Assembly (NCBI GenBank): GCA_022747635.1 | Contig: JAKTNV010000009.1 | Coordinates: forward strand, 62,366,767 to 62,430,766 | DNA length: 64,000 nucleotides | Source of the DNA: Hetaerina americana | Taxonomy: Eukaryota; Arthropoda; Insecta; Odonata; Calopterygidae | Direction: 5' to 3' | Shown here: in pieces, positions 10,711 to 23,239 of the stretch | Position numbering within the stretch: position 1 is the stretch's first letter | How the letters are laid out: each line of letters starts with the position of its first letter | The notes under the pieces: generated by a model | Told to the model about the DNA's origin: nothing | The model's database searches: none | Seen by the model: the letters and a program-made list of their open reading frames with translations, nothing else | Made by a program: the position numbers and the translations under genes

Positions 10711-13700
10711 GAGATGACAATTACGGGACCAACATTAATACATCCCTAGGAAAATAACCAATGACAATTGAGCAAAGCTGAAGGTCGGATTTACCGCGTA
10801 CTTCAACCCTTGGCTCAGTGGTTTTAGCTTGGATGCAAGCAAGAGAAAGCACATTTTAAAATAATTTTTGTAAGCTGATAACATGCGTACCAACATGCAA
10901 CCGTTAATTTTGGAAAGTGGCCCTAAGATCTAGATAATCGAAACCTGTTAATGAGAAACTTAATACACTGAAAACGTTTATGAAGAAGCCTAATCTGCCA
11001 CTTAATGTTTGCGCGTGGGCTTGTACTAAAACACCACTTACCAATGATATACAGCTGCCCGTGATTTCGACCGCTTATTCTTCTCCAGAGTAGCTCGATG
11101 ATGTGCCCTCGCAGGTTCCACAAACTCCGGGATACCGAAGAGCCCATCCGCTTTGATCGGCTGGCTCATCCCAGCTCTCTACGCGGACTGGCGATACCAA
11201 ATGTCAGTCGGCAAGTAAGGGGGGGACTTTGGGGGGAAGGTGGGGGGTTAATTGAGTGGGAGACCTCGCACAAGAGAGAGTGAATTCGAATTGGGACGAT
11301 GGAAAAGGAGGCAGAGGGAATTGTTAGCCCATTTCAATTCCAAAAGTGCGAATTTCGCGTATCTTCGCAGGGCTTTGCACTGGAACGAGCTAGAGTCCTG
11401 CAGTTAACCGCTCCCTTACTCGCCGAAAGCTTGAGTGCCGAGTGTACGTACAGCTGCCTCCAAGACCACCAGCCAACAATGCAATTGCGTGCCCTTCCAG
11501 AAATGTGCGCGCGTCATTAAATGAGCCTTCGTGTGACCATTAAATGAATCCAGACTTGGGTCTCCTTGTTAGTCCATGGCTATAGAAATAGATGCCGTAA
11601 CACACATGTAAGTAAATGAGCCCAATGATGATGCTAATGCCTTGCGACCCGGAAAATAATTTGCAATTTCCAATTTACTTGGCGGTAAAGAAAATTTCAT
11701 AAGGAAGACGGTAAAATAAATGTGTTGGCACTTCCATTCCTAACTAATATAGGAGTCACTGGTTGGTTGTATAGCATCGGGTAGTCATGTCCTCTCAACC
11801 TTATAACCCGGCTATGCCAATAGGTTGAATACAGCTGAGGTTTACATAAAACTCAATTATACAATGATGGGCTTCAAATGCAAGATTTTCCCTATCATTT
11901 CTGCTGAAAATAATTTAAAAATCAGCATCAAATCAAATTGTGTAACCTTGGGCTAGTCACATCTAAATTTCCCTTTCAGTTCGAATAAAGAAAATTGTTT
12001 CCATTCATTCCTACAAGACATTTTCAAATTAAAATTAAGGGGATGCATTTCGAGAAATTTTTAAATACTGACTGTCATTGAAACTAACTTTATTGTGTAA
12101 ATATCTGTGATTGTTTAGGAAAGTTTGGCTACACATTAGGAAAAATAGGTATCAGGTCAAGGTGATGAATTTTAAGTATCGAAGCATGCATAATATTTAA
12201 ATATTAACCTGGAGTCCAATTCTCAATGACCAGTCAGTTTATGGATCCTTTTAGTTTACAAATATGGAGTCAGGGTATGGTACTTGTCACCTGCTTACAT
12301 TAATGAGTATGTAAAGCTGAAAGATTTCTATTACAGAAATGGGTCCTGGTAGCATGTCATCAATCTTTCTCTCTCATATAATCTAAAATTGATCCTCTCC
12401 TTATTGAAAAATCATTTGGTTCCACCTCAGCACTTTGCCTCATGTTCATGCACTCTGAGAGGCACAAGGCTGATGAACCCATACTAAATTTGACAAATTC
12501 AAAAGAGTAACATCTTTACACCTTTACTTAAATGGGGTGAAATCTGATTGCATGAATTTATGGAAATGCCAGAATATACATAATACATGCAGCAATCTTA
12601 AGAGGTTAACCCCCTTAGCCTTTAAGAAGAGAACCCCTCTAACTCCAGCAATGTATCAACCATAGATACATATGTATAATGAAGCAATAAATAAAGTAAT
12701 GGAGTTCTGTGATGATTGTAAAATATTCCCAGGTTCGAATCCCGAGTGGAGGGCAATTACTGAGATTCCTCCTGGGATGATATATGGAAACAGTCATTGT
12801 ATTCTACTATGATCATCAGATTGTGCATTAATACCTTGCTTATGGTAAACTAATGTTAGCTTGGTGTCATTGGTATTGTTCTTATCATCTTCTATTTTGT
12901 GAAATAATACATATTTGGAAAAGAACTGATACTCAGTTCTTTTAGAACAGATACTCAGTTCCTCAAATAATCACCTCCAGCTCTTCCTTAATCAAAACTT
13001 ATGCTTGTATCAGAGTTAAGGAGCAATCAAATACAAATTATAATGAATCTTAGTCTGAAACTATTCATAAAGGGTGTTTTAAAAAATCTATTTTTCTGTA
13101 TGGGAAATTATGAAGTACTATAAAAAGGAAATAAGAAACAAGAAATTATTAAAATAACTGGTGGTCATTTATTGCTTAAAATCAAGGTGCCAAATTCTAT
13201 TTTTATTTATAGATACAATTAATAATGCAAATCACATCATCAAATGAAGTCGATGCCTCCCAGGTTTACAAATATACACCAATATTATTTCTCTGATCAT
13301 AGATTTAATTTAAATTCAGTAATATTTGAGTTCCAACGTGTGAATATTATCTAAAGTAGCATCAATAAAACTTGGCAAAACATTCCTGTCATGATGCAAT
13401 TATAATGTAGGTAAACAGTAGATAAGAATAATGGGAGAACTGCTACACTTAAACTATATCAATCTTTATGTACTAGCCATTGGCCAGAATAACAGGGCTG
13501 AAATAGGTTGTTGCAGTACCTCCATAAACCACAATACATCGTTGGAAATAGCTGAAATATGAAAAAGGGAATTTGAATTACACATTTAATGACTTTTTTC
13601 ACACAAGGAATAAGTTATCCTTGTAACACTTAGTCACCTCACATTCTTAAAACCTGAAGTCAAATGTTCAGGTTTGCATTTTGAAGAGCCTTGATTAAGC

Positions 13701-15429
13701 ATAATGTCTTCTTTTATGACAGTAAAAGTTGCGTATCATAGCACAGCCACCACTGGCCATTGAAAGACACCACAATAAAATGCATCTTATATAACTTTGG
13801 GACAGCACAATGTCTTTCTTCATTGCATTCCACATCTCCACTGTTGTCTGATCTGCACTTCATTCTATCATTTTATCTCACCAAATGTCCAAATGTAAAT
13901 CTTGTTCTTTTAAACTGGTGTGCTTCAATTTATCAACTGGTCTGGAAAAAAAGAAAAGAAACAGGAATTATACTGAAACTTTCTCTGAGAGTATAGCCAC
14001 ACATAAATTTACTTTATGTTTTTGAGGCATTCAATGTTAACATTAATAATAACTTTATTCACAGCAAGCATTTCCAAAAAAAAAAGATTATCCACATAGC
14101 TTATGAAATTGATATTTCCTAGTCAGATTATTCAGACTTGTCTGTGTATTTTCCAGTTAAAGTATATAATTTGAATTGTAATAAAATGATTTTGGCTGTA
14201 CATATATATTTTTGCAGATCTGTTAAATAATGATTTTTTAGAACTTTAGTTGCTGATCCAGTGGTAACTTTTAGATCAATGAATACTAGAATGTCTAGTA
14301 TTACGCGAATTGGAACCGAAAATAACATTTGTATCCTCATATTATCTCGTTCTTGAGAATTGTTCTGAACTATCCTTTCCTTAATAATGTTTTAGGATGT
14401 AATACAAACATAGGCATCGCTACTTACACCACAAGAGTCATTTATTAAACATATTCTGTGGGTAAAATTCTGATTTCCTATATAGTATTAGGTTACCTTT
14501 TATATTTTAGATAGCAGATGGGTTTTTCAGAATACCTTTCTTGAACTATTGTCATTAAACAGTAAAAATTTGATTTCCCAATGGTAGAAATTGTAAGAAA
14601 ATGGAATGGTTGGCTTGGAATAATAGATATCTTGTTCCCTTTTGTGCATAGGTATAATCTGTAAATTCTACCAATTTGTACATTATTGTTGAAGAGATGA
14701 CTTCATTTTGGTAATTATGTACATCTTTGCTTAATCTTTTTGGTGCCTATGCTTTGATAACCATTACAATGAACTTTAGTTTGGCTTGATTGATGAGGGA
14801 TTAGTGAGTATGGTCAGAAGATAACACTAATTGTAAATGCTCCAACAAAATGAGATTAATCATTGCTGATGATTTTAAATAGTACATATACCTATTAAAC
14901 TTATATTTTGTAACTGTAATTTAATGAAAGTATGATTAGTTACTGGACACAATCTGAGGGTATAGTGTGATTTTTAAAGGGTTAGCAGATTTTCCATTTA
15001 AATTGTGAGATAGGATAGAGCAATAAATGTGCAAAATTTGTAAACATAAAAAATTCCTCATTGAGAGATGTCTTCCAAAGTTTCATGCAAATTGTCCTGG
15101 TTGCAGTCACAATAGAGGTGACAGAATTTTGGGAGAGGGATTTTAGTTTGAAGCTGCAGTGAATAGCGAATTAATGAGAACCAAAACCAGTCTACTTGTA
15201 AATATTTCTGTTCAAAATTTCCTCTCTCTTTTCACAAAATCCAATGATTTTTATTGGATGTAGAAATTCTATTAATGAAGCTTTACATTACAATTTCCCA
15301 GGTTTTGCATTTCTGTGAGACTTACCATCACTGCATGCATGATTGATGCATACATTATTATTATTATTGGTATTCTATTGGTTAAGGTAGATTTGGATGT
15401 ACACATATGTAATGATATAATGACACATT
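10711..15429. other. Long gene-free stretch
   Basis: 10750-11530 has moderate GC and several 60-75 codon frames without recognisable products. A perfect B-box string GGTTCGAATCC near 12732 may be the remnant of another tRNA-derived SINE, but no A box or family body could be matched. The rest, to 15429, is AT-rich with nothing recognised. Confidence 0.4.
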
Positions 15430-16760
15430 TACTTGCCTTTACTAACAAAACAACCTGACATTCGATACTGCAAAAAGCCCCTCTTCAATCCCACATACTT
15501 CCTTCCTCCCTTCATTATGTACAATATGCCTATCCTATTTCTACCTCTTCCTCAATGGCTTAATTTTTTTCCCCCTATCAAAGTCATCAACAACTCATTG
15601 CCAATCAAAATGCTCTGCATCCAGTTTTCCTGCCTCCTTTGGATTTTTCCCTACCATTCTCTCTCCTTCTCCATCATGAATAGCACTTGCTTCTTTGTTT
15701 TCCTTTCAGTCTGCTTAACCTTTTCCATTCTTCTCCACTTCCACATTTCGAGAACCTCCAATCTGTGCATATTATCTTTCTTTAGTGACCATGTTTTGGT
15801 GCCATACAGAACTGCACTCCATAACAGAGTTTTGATGAGTCATTTTTCAACACCCTTACTGAACATCCTTGACATGAATTTCCTCCTCTTTGTGAAAACT
15901 TTTTCCCTAATGCAATCTTTATCTTAAGTAAATGATTGCAACTCCTTGTCAGACTAGTAAACTAAAGATTGATCATCTGTGAACCTATTTAAGAATAGTC
16001 TACCAACATTCATACCTACCATCAGTTCTTGTCTCTTTAACGTCCTTTCAACAAACAACAATGTTAAGGTGGCAGAGGAAATGGTTACATAGGCTTTAAC
16101 AAACCTCTTTAATGATTTCCTTCACATATTTGTCAAAAGCACAGGTGACAATGGACACCTCTGCCTTACCCATTTGCCGGCCCCATTGGCAGTGGGGTAA
16201 CATCCTTGTCTGCCAACCTGGAGGTTGCAAGTTTGATTTCTTCCTAGGTGGGTTTTCCTCCATCAAGGGCTTGGGTGTTTGTAATTATCTTAAATGCCAT
16301 TCATAAGGTTTAGGTGAAAGAATGGACTATAAAGTCTCAATCTTGCCCAATAATGAATTAATAACGCCGCCCATTCAGACTCTCCATCTGCTACTCACAC
16401 CTAAGTAGTCTGAACAATTTACAGATGGCGAATAAGTCACCTATCCCCCTATCTACTCTTATTTTCTGCATTAGTTTTACAATTCACTCTATCGTATGAC
16501 TTTTCAAAATTTACAAAACATACCAAAACATCCTGATTCCATTACATTCTAATACATTGTATGTTGCTCTCTATGAATGACCTGATTACTACCATAACAT
16601 CATCTGTGCCTCTTCCCTTCCTGGACCCAAACTGATCATCCTCTAAGTAATCATTAACCCTGCTCTCAATCCACTTATTGTTGTTCCTGAGAACCACTTA
16701 AGCTGCAGGCAAAATCAAATTTATTGCTCTGCAGTCCTCATAAGGAAAAATGTAAAATTG
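15430..16760 (-). pseudogene. LINE-A reverse transcriptase remnant, interrupted by a SINE
   Basis: Colinear by eye with the copy at 3322-4258 and extending further 5'. Shared landmarks on the plus strand are CCATTCTTCTCCAC, GACCATGTTT, CATACAGAACTGCACTCCA, and the region matching the FADD box near 15970. In 16440-16700 the further RT upstream region is present; complementing CCCAAACTGATCATCCTC gives the RT phrase corresponding to DQFGF. The open frame at 15433-15927 on the plus strand is an antisense shadow. Frames on the coding strand are all broken. A SINE (16165-16370) splits the sequence between the two RT halves. Confidence 0.75.
16165..16370 (+). repeat. SINE-C (tRNA-derived) inserted in LINE-A
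   Basis: The sequence is absent from the homologous position in the 3.3-4.3 kb LINE-A copy, which marks it as an insertion. Its head contains CAGTGGGGTAACATCC (A-box-like) and AAGTTTGATTT (degenerate B box, 16229-16239). It is followed by a body with CTTGGGTGTTTGTAATTATC and a tail resembling ATAAAGTCTCAATCTTGCC. The body differs from SINE-A and SINE-B. Target duplication is not clear. Confidence 0.6.
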
Positions 16761-16764
16761 CAAT

Positions 16765-17396
16765 AAAGTGGCAAAGTCCAAATACTTCAGCTATTATGTC
16801 TAAGATATGGATAAATGTATAGATGTATGCATATTTTTTTGAACATCTGTGAAGAATGATATTGACATGGCATTGACAATTGTATTTAGTTGGTTATTTT
16901 GGAAAGTTTGTACTTTACTTTGAAGTGCATGCAATGCATAACTTGCAGAACATGAGAAATTCATGCTCTGAGAAACTAACTGGAAAATTATAAATTGAGA
17001 TATCATATATTATAGAGTCATCTTACATTGTACAAATTAATAAAAAAATGGCAGATATGATGAGGCAACAAAAAATTTCAACAAAAGCTCTGCATTGATG
17101 TAAATCATTCTTGAAAATGAAATAGGTTACATAGGAAATCTTTGCAAATGACAAGAATCATTTTATAGGATTCACACAAAATTTTTTCAATGAGCTCACT
17201 CACCGTAGTTTTGATAACTTATTTAAGAAGGCATTTTCAAGGCTGACATATGATGTTTTAAGCAAGAAGTTGACATCGTTGTTGGTGAATAAAACAATTT
17301 GTATTGGCTCTGCAAAATGTCTATTTCCTCATGAATAAGATAATTTACTGTCTATTATTTCACCAGAACCATTAGATTTATTGCAACAATTTTCTT
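16765..17396. other. AT-rich gene-free stretch
   Basis: Nothing recognised. Confidence 0.5.
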
Positions 17397-17692
17397 CATC
17401 AGGATAAACAAAACCATAAATACAGTAATCGAAGGTCGGTTTTGCAGGTGATGGTAGAGTTCACCCAGTATTAAGCCTGACAGCGTGTGAAATTCACACA
17501 TCAGGGTAGGGGGGCCAGTTCCTTTCCCTGTGCCGGCCATAGTTTCCGAGGAAGATCTGGTAGCTGAATAATCACATAGCTTGGGTGGAGCTGAGGGTAC
17601 CAAGAGAGGCTTGCCCGGGAATCAAACCCAGTCCCTCCAGTGAGTAGTCCAATGCTCTACCCCAGGACTACTGTGACCCACCATCAGGATAA
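17397..17692 (-). repeat. SINE-A with 11-bp target duplication
   Basis: The element is 17408-17681 on the minus strand. The direct repeat CATCAGGATAA flanks it at 17397-17407 and 17682-17692. The minus-strand head is tRNA-like: A box region TGGGGTAGAGCATTGG, B box GGTTTGATTCC (complement of 17618-17628). The body contains GGTACC, CCAGATCTTCCTCGGAAAC, GGCACAGGGAAAGG, CCCCCCTACCCTGATGTGTG and CTGTCAGGCTTAATACTGGG, then a short AT-rich tail. This is the best-preserved copy in the window and the reference for the family. Confidence 0.85.
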
Positions 17693-19195
17693 GGGAAGTG
17701 CAATTGAAACCCATATTACCTATCAGGATCAATGCATTCTAATTATAATATGGATAATTTACATTATAAGCTATACCCACCATTCCACTGATTAAGTGTA
17801 AATGTATAAACAGCACTTCTTCTGAATGCAGATCTACAGTCACTCTCGTAGCTGTGAACGCACGAACAAAAGTCGAATGCAATAGCAGAGCAGCATGACA
17901 AGTAGATGGGTACAGGAACTGTGGGAATGATAATAGATGCTGGGTCCACCTGTTTGAATGAAAAGTAAGATTCACTTAACTCTTTTAAAATGAGATAATC
18001 AATATCAATCTAAATATATATTCAAAAACCCAAACTAATCATTCTGCAATTTCATGATATATCAAAGACACATTCATTCAAAAAATTTCTTGCAAGTTTC
18101 TTAAAAAAACAAGGTCTACTCAGTATGGAATTTTGACACATAATATGTGTTGATCAAATTGTTATTTAACTTTTTAAATAGTTGAGCAGAGTTAATTCAT
18201 CAATAATATTATGCTTGACACTTGCATTTTAATTCATATTTTAAAATGAAAAAAGGAAAGGAATGAACTTACTGCAAGAGGTTACTGTAGTTGGTATAAA
18301 GTGCAACTGAATGGATATATGTAAAAGGTATGACATTTCAGTCAGAGTTCGGCTGCAGTCATGACAGCATTGGTAAAGTTAGAGACAGTTATAATTTTAT
18401 TGCCAAGTAGATCTTTTTCAGATCATAAACCTTTTTTACTCTCATTTCGGTAAAGTACCTTATAGAATTATGCTACCAATATTGATTAATACAACTGATA
18501 TAGGTAATATGGAGTAATTCAAATATAACTTAGATATTTTATGAACCAATATCTCAATACCAAGGGCACGTTATAGGAGTTAATTTTAGGGTGATTTCCT
18601 TCTTTAATGCCACTCATGCTAGCTAATGTTCTCATTTTCCATTTATCCTTCCTTATCACTCTCATCTTTAAAATGGTATGCATAAATTTCTGAAATAACT
18701 TTCTTTTCACATTGTTAGATGGTGAAATGACAAAATCCACTGAGAAATGATAAAACTGCAGGTAAACGTAAATATTTCTAAAAATGTTTGAAATAGCTCT
18801 GTGACAAAACATCAATTTTGTGCAACTAGGAATTTCAAATTAAGCAGTTCCAACGATCAGCATTTGTGCGAATATGAATTTGACTGTTTTTGTTGAACTA
18901 GAGAGAAATATTTAATGCCCTTATTACAGTGGAAATTCAAAGTAAAGGGGACATTTTACTTTGTGTGAACATCAATGACTCACTGACAGGGATGTTTACA
19001 ACGTGAGCCTAATCACCCTTCGGAATGAAAGACTGACAGAAAATGATGATAGCAAACACGGCTTCCCAGTTTCCTCATAGACAGGGTCATGTTGGTGAAA
19101 GCTCGTAAAAGGCTCTGTCGCATTACCCGCGTCTTCAATTCCGCAAGGATTGTACGCTACCAAGCTTACTTGCCCTTTTTGCGACGGGAATAAAA
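17693..19195. other. AT-rich gene-free stretch
   Basis: Nothing recognised. The 98-codon frame at 18519-18815 (-) is AT-driven and matches no family known to me. Confidence 0.5.
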
Positions 19196-19204
19196 TTTTC
19201 TTCA

Positions 19205-19430
19205 AATTCACTACTATTTCCCCCCCCCCCCCCTATCTCCCTGCTTTCTCCCCCCTTCCATCCCAAGTCCCCCCCCCACCCACCCTTTCTTCCACTACCT
19301 TCCTTGCCCTGTTCCCAACCCATCCCTTTCCCCTCACTCTCTCTCCCCTACTGTCTCCTCCCACGGTCTCCTTGCCACCCTTACGTTCTCCCTACCCCCT
19401 TTTCCTCGGCTTTTTACGACCAGCATAAAA
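19205..19430. repeat. Polypyrimidine low-complexity tract
   Basis: The plus strand is almost entirely C and T, with a 14-C run at about 19220-19233 and many TCC/CCC units. The overlapping frames (62 and 92 codons) are compositional artefacts rich in Pro/Leu or Gly. The tract could form triplex or G-quadruplex structure on the opposite strand. Confidence 0.8.
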
Positions 19431-19434
19431 CCGC

Positions 19435-21475
19435 CTTCCGAAGTATATCTACTGGATGAAACGACTTATTGAGTCCCATAGGTACCGGATAAAAAGGACC
19501 ATTTCGGGTATAATTTGCGTGTTTCAAATTCTAAACAAACGTATCGCAGTAAGTCACTTTAATTTAGTGTCCTCTCCGCTTTCCCCCGCCGATGGGGATG
19601 AGGGGGTGGGTGGCAGGGGGAGGCAAAGACGGTCCCGAACTTGCATGTAAATTTTCCGCACGGCTCGAAGATGTTTTGTCATGGATACTTTATTTTATCG
19701 CTATTACGGGATTAAAAGTTATGCCATTTTTTCAAAAGGAAATGGGGTCTTCCATTTTATCCGGTGTACTTATGCTTATTGAATGGTGCTCAAGGGTTTA
19801 ATGCATCGTATATAATATTAATGCGGTAGTTAGTTATGGAGCTGTGATATAAGTTATATATTTATGAGATATTTTTCAAATAAATGGTGAGAAAATTTCA
19901 TCGTAAATCGTGTCGCAAGAGAGTAAAAAAGAATATTTTATAAGCTAAAAGCGTCAGGTAGGAGCGTTTCCTTTTCGAAAACAATTTTAATTTCGAATTA
20001 ATTTAGAACAAAAAAGCTCATATTGTTTCTTGATGCTTTGATTTATTTATAGTTTCAGTATTTAAGGCTACACCCATGAAAAAAATTATAAATTTGTAAA
20101 ACTTATAACCACCTAATAATGATGAAATGACAATCGAAATATCAAGTCCGTTAACCAATGACAGGAAATTCTACGACCTTGTGTATTTAAAAGTATAAAT
20201 ATTTGCAACCAGCTATTAAATCAAAATAATACCTCATTTGGCATTTTAATAAGAAATTGGTTAATGTGCACAAGTGGCAGGCTATTTTAAATATAGACCT
20301 TAAGGTTAGTAAAAGGTACTAATGTAATAGGTAAACTCACCATGTGAAGAATCCAGGCTTCCTGAAAAATAAAAAAAATGAATATTTAATATTGATTGTG
20401 AAGAAACGCTTGTTTTTATCACATTTATGCATTGCATGATTAGGAAGTTGCAAGAAATGTTATGACAGTAACTTTAATGAAGTCATATGCGAATGTACAC
20501 ATACAATGCTAGTGATTTGAAAAATAATAATTTGCATATACCAGATTTCCCATCACAGTGAAATTGAAATAAATTATTACTCTAAACGATGCATTCTATT
20601 TACTCTATGTATATAAATGCAATATTAGTTCGCAAAAATTATTGTGAAATTATTTATAGCAACGGAAAATATTAAAAAAATATCTTAATGACTTAAAATT
20701 ATGACCAAATGTGAAAAAATGAAAAATCAATTAGCTCTATTAACTTAGACAACTGCTTTGGGCAGATTTTTTTCCAGGTGTGAAACACATGTGGTGTATA
20801 GATTAGTATAATTATCCCTCTATATAAAAGAGTATGTGCGTATGTCCAACAATTTTTAGCATACTTTCAGAAGACCCTGGAAGTTGAAATTTGACCTACT
20901 GGAAGCATTTACGAGTAACATGGCAGAATAATTATGGAATACACCCAATCTTTTACACCCAATCCCCTGGGGTGAAGCAAATCTTATTTCAATAAGAATA
21001 CAGGTACATAAGAAATGCTGCACAGAAACTGTAAAATGCTACGTAGCCTTCACTGATTCGGATATTGAAATAAACTTATAATCACAAAAAATATCCTATC
21101 TATTAATATACTACTGAATATTATCATTAAGACAGTAATACGTTATTTTCGTGCATCGTATGACCGAGAATTGGATCTTGACTGGAAAATATTTTGGCGT
21201 TTAGAGATCACAAGTATACGAAATTATTATATTTCTGTCTACTTCAAAGCTAGACACGAGGCTTAATGCAAAGAAAACGATTTAGTAACAATAATTAAGC
21301 CAATATATTTTCATGGATAAATTAGTGCATAAATGCAAGGCGAAATGACAACGAAATAAGCGCGTCGTGATTTTGATTTGATTTGGCAGAGATTTTCCTG
21401 AGAGTTCCTCAACTTCGGCGATACACGTTCAAACATACAGACGAGTGGCTAGTAGCTAGTTAGTATAGTATAGTG
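19435..21475. other. Gene-free stretch
   Basis: Nothing firmly recognised. Near 20815 the phrase CCCTCTATATAAAAGAGTAT followed by GTGCGTATGTCC resembles terminal sequences common to dispersed repeats in arthropod genomes, but no element boundaries could be set. Confidence 0.4.
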
Positions 21476-21600
21476 TGCTATAATCATAGCCTTTGCACGG
21501 AATGAGGGGGGAAGGAAGTATACAGAATTGAAGAGGGGTCTAGCGTAAGGTTGAATGTCGGGCTGTGTTTTGTTAAGTGAAAAAGAATTTTCGCTGAACT
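21476..21600 (+). repeat. LINE-A 3' fragment, plus orientation
   Basis: The reverse complement of 21500-21590 matches 15430-15520 in order: AACAAAACA, CCGACATTCAA (versus CTGACATTCGA), CCCCTCTTCAAT, ATACTTCCTTCC. This is the terminal part of LINE-A in the opposite orientation to the copies at 1.5, 3.3 and 15.4 kb. Confidence 0.55.
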
Positions 21601-22413
21601 GTTTGGTAACTTGTGTCCATAAAATACCTTAACCTTCCTAGATTATCGTTAATAATAATAATCATATACTTGCATATACGATTCAGATACGACTCGTATT
21701 CAGGTGATTATACATTCATAATTGTCACTTAAACATATTGACACTGAGTCAGTGCATACTATCATATTAAGCTTGTGACGCACTATTTTGGTGATGTTAG
21801 CTTGTGATAGTATCGGAGAGATTACTTAATTTCCCTACTTCCTAGATTACTAGACATAAGTTTTCAAGTTGTAAGAGAAGATTGAATTGGATTTTTCGAG
21901 TCACAAATAGAATTGTAGCATACTTGTCTATCGTCGTCACGTAATTATCAAAGAAAATTGTTACTTTACCGCTATGATGTGAACATCTATCTACATCTAT
22001 CACCCAGAAAGCCGTTGTAAGAACGGCAGGGCATAAATGAGGTCCAGGTACTAGCAGAACATTAAAAAACGGCCGTATCCATGATCTCCAACCTTGTTGA
22101 CGCCCAGTAATAAATTAATTTCGGAGCCTTGAAAATTCTCATTCCCGTCTGATGGACCTTTATCTTTTGTGGGAGAAATTCCACAGCAAAGTGTTTTCTA
22201 AGACAACTGTACTTTGATTTGGATGCGGCAATGAGGTCATACTTTTATATAATTACATCGTCGGGTGATACTGTAGATGCTTCTCTAAATTCAAATTATT
22301 TATTTAAATTGTTTGCAGGGGGATGAAGTTGTCCCATAGAATTATTTCGGCGCGATGCAATCTACTATTCACTGTCGAGGCAAAAATGCTAAACTAATTA
22401 TTTAAAAAATGTG
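21601..22413. other. AT-rich gene-free stretch
   Basis: Nothing recognised. Confidence 0.5.
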
Positions 22414-22720
22414 CTTAATTAGATGTGTGCCAGTCCAGTGTTTAGAGAGCTGGGCTACTGATCGAAGGGCTCGAGTTTGATTCCGGGGAACACCTCATGG
22501 CGCCTTCACTCAAGCTGTGTGATTTTTCGGGTACCCTTGGGTAGATCTTCCTGAAAAACCACAGGCGTCAGACAGCTTGTCGCTTGTCCTGCTACCCCGC
22601 CTGTCCCGCTACCTCGATTGGAAATTTCACGCACCGCTGAACTTTGTACTGGGCGAGTTCTATCCCCACATATCAAACTAACTTTAGGGTTGAGTAATGT
22701 GGTGAGGTACTTAATTAGAT
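22414..22720 (+). repeat. SINE-A with 11-bp target duplication
   Basis: The element is 22425-22709, flanked by CTTAATTAGAT at 22414-22424 and 22710-22720. The head contains GAGAGCTGGGCTACTGATCG and a B box GAGTTTGATTCC (22473-22484). The body has GGGTA-CAGATCTTCCTGA with changes, then a GTCCTGCTACCCCGCCTGTC stretch that looks like a small internal duplication relative to other copies, then AATTTCACGCACCGCTGAAC. The perfect duplication suggests a fairly recent insertion despite body divergence. Confidence 0.8.
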
Positions 22721-23230
22721 CAGCCTTCTGTGATTCTGTCTACATTGATAACGAAAGTTGAAAATAACGTTTGGAAGTTAATATGCCTAATTGCTCGGAA
22801 AATAGTAATTATAGTTCTTAGCTTCTCTTGTAGATCTTAATTTCGAAGCGTAAGGGGCACCAAGATATTGATCCTGACGATACGGACGGTCTCTCAGTTT
22901 TCTTCTTTGAAATTTTTCCCACCGAGTCAATTCTCTCTCAAACCCCATAACTTTGAACGTCCCTAGTGACGAGAGAATTACTTTCGACTGAAAAATGATT
23001 CTGCCAAAAGCTCGTGCCTCTCAAGCTATCAATTAGTGGCAATTTTGCGAGGACCAGCCACGTGCCACGTGGAAATGCGGATTGGTCGAGGACAATAATC
23101 TAATTACCGCTCCCGAATCAGTGTGGGATCACAATGAACTCTATGAGTCACTCGCTGAGCCTTGAAATCACAAATATTCACGTTAGTTAGTTGGCCAACT
23201 CGGGAGGTAAAAAGGTTTGCCCGTGATATA
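22721..23230. other. Gene-free stretch, moderate GC
   Basis: No gene recognised. This is the AT-to-GC transition leading into the G-rich block at 23240. Confidence 0.4.
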
Positions 23231-23239
23231 CATATATAT

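Noticed and set aside
15433..15927. 164-codon plus frame as a gene
   Set aside because: It is the antisense of a LINE-A reverse transcriptase remnant.
20815..20990. Helitron or other repeat terminus near CTATATAAAAGAGTATGTGC
   Set aside because: Resembles phrases common in insect repeats, but no boundaries, hairpin or partner end could be shown.
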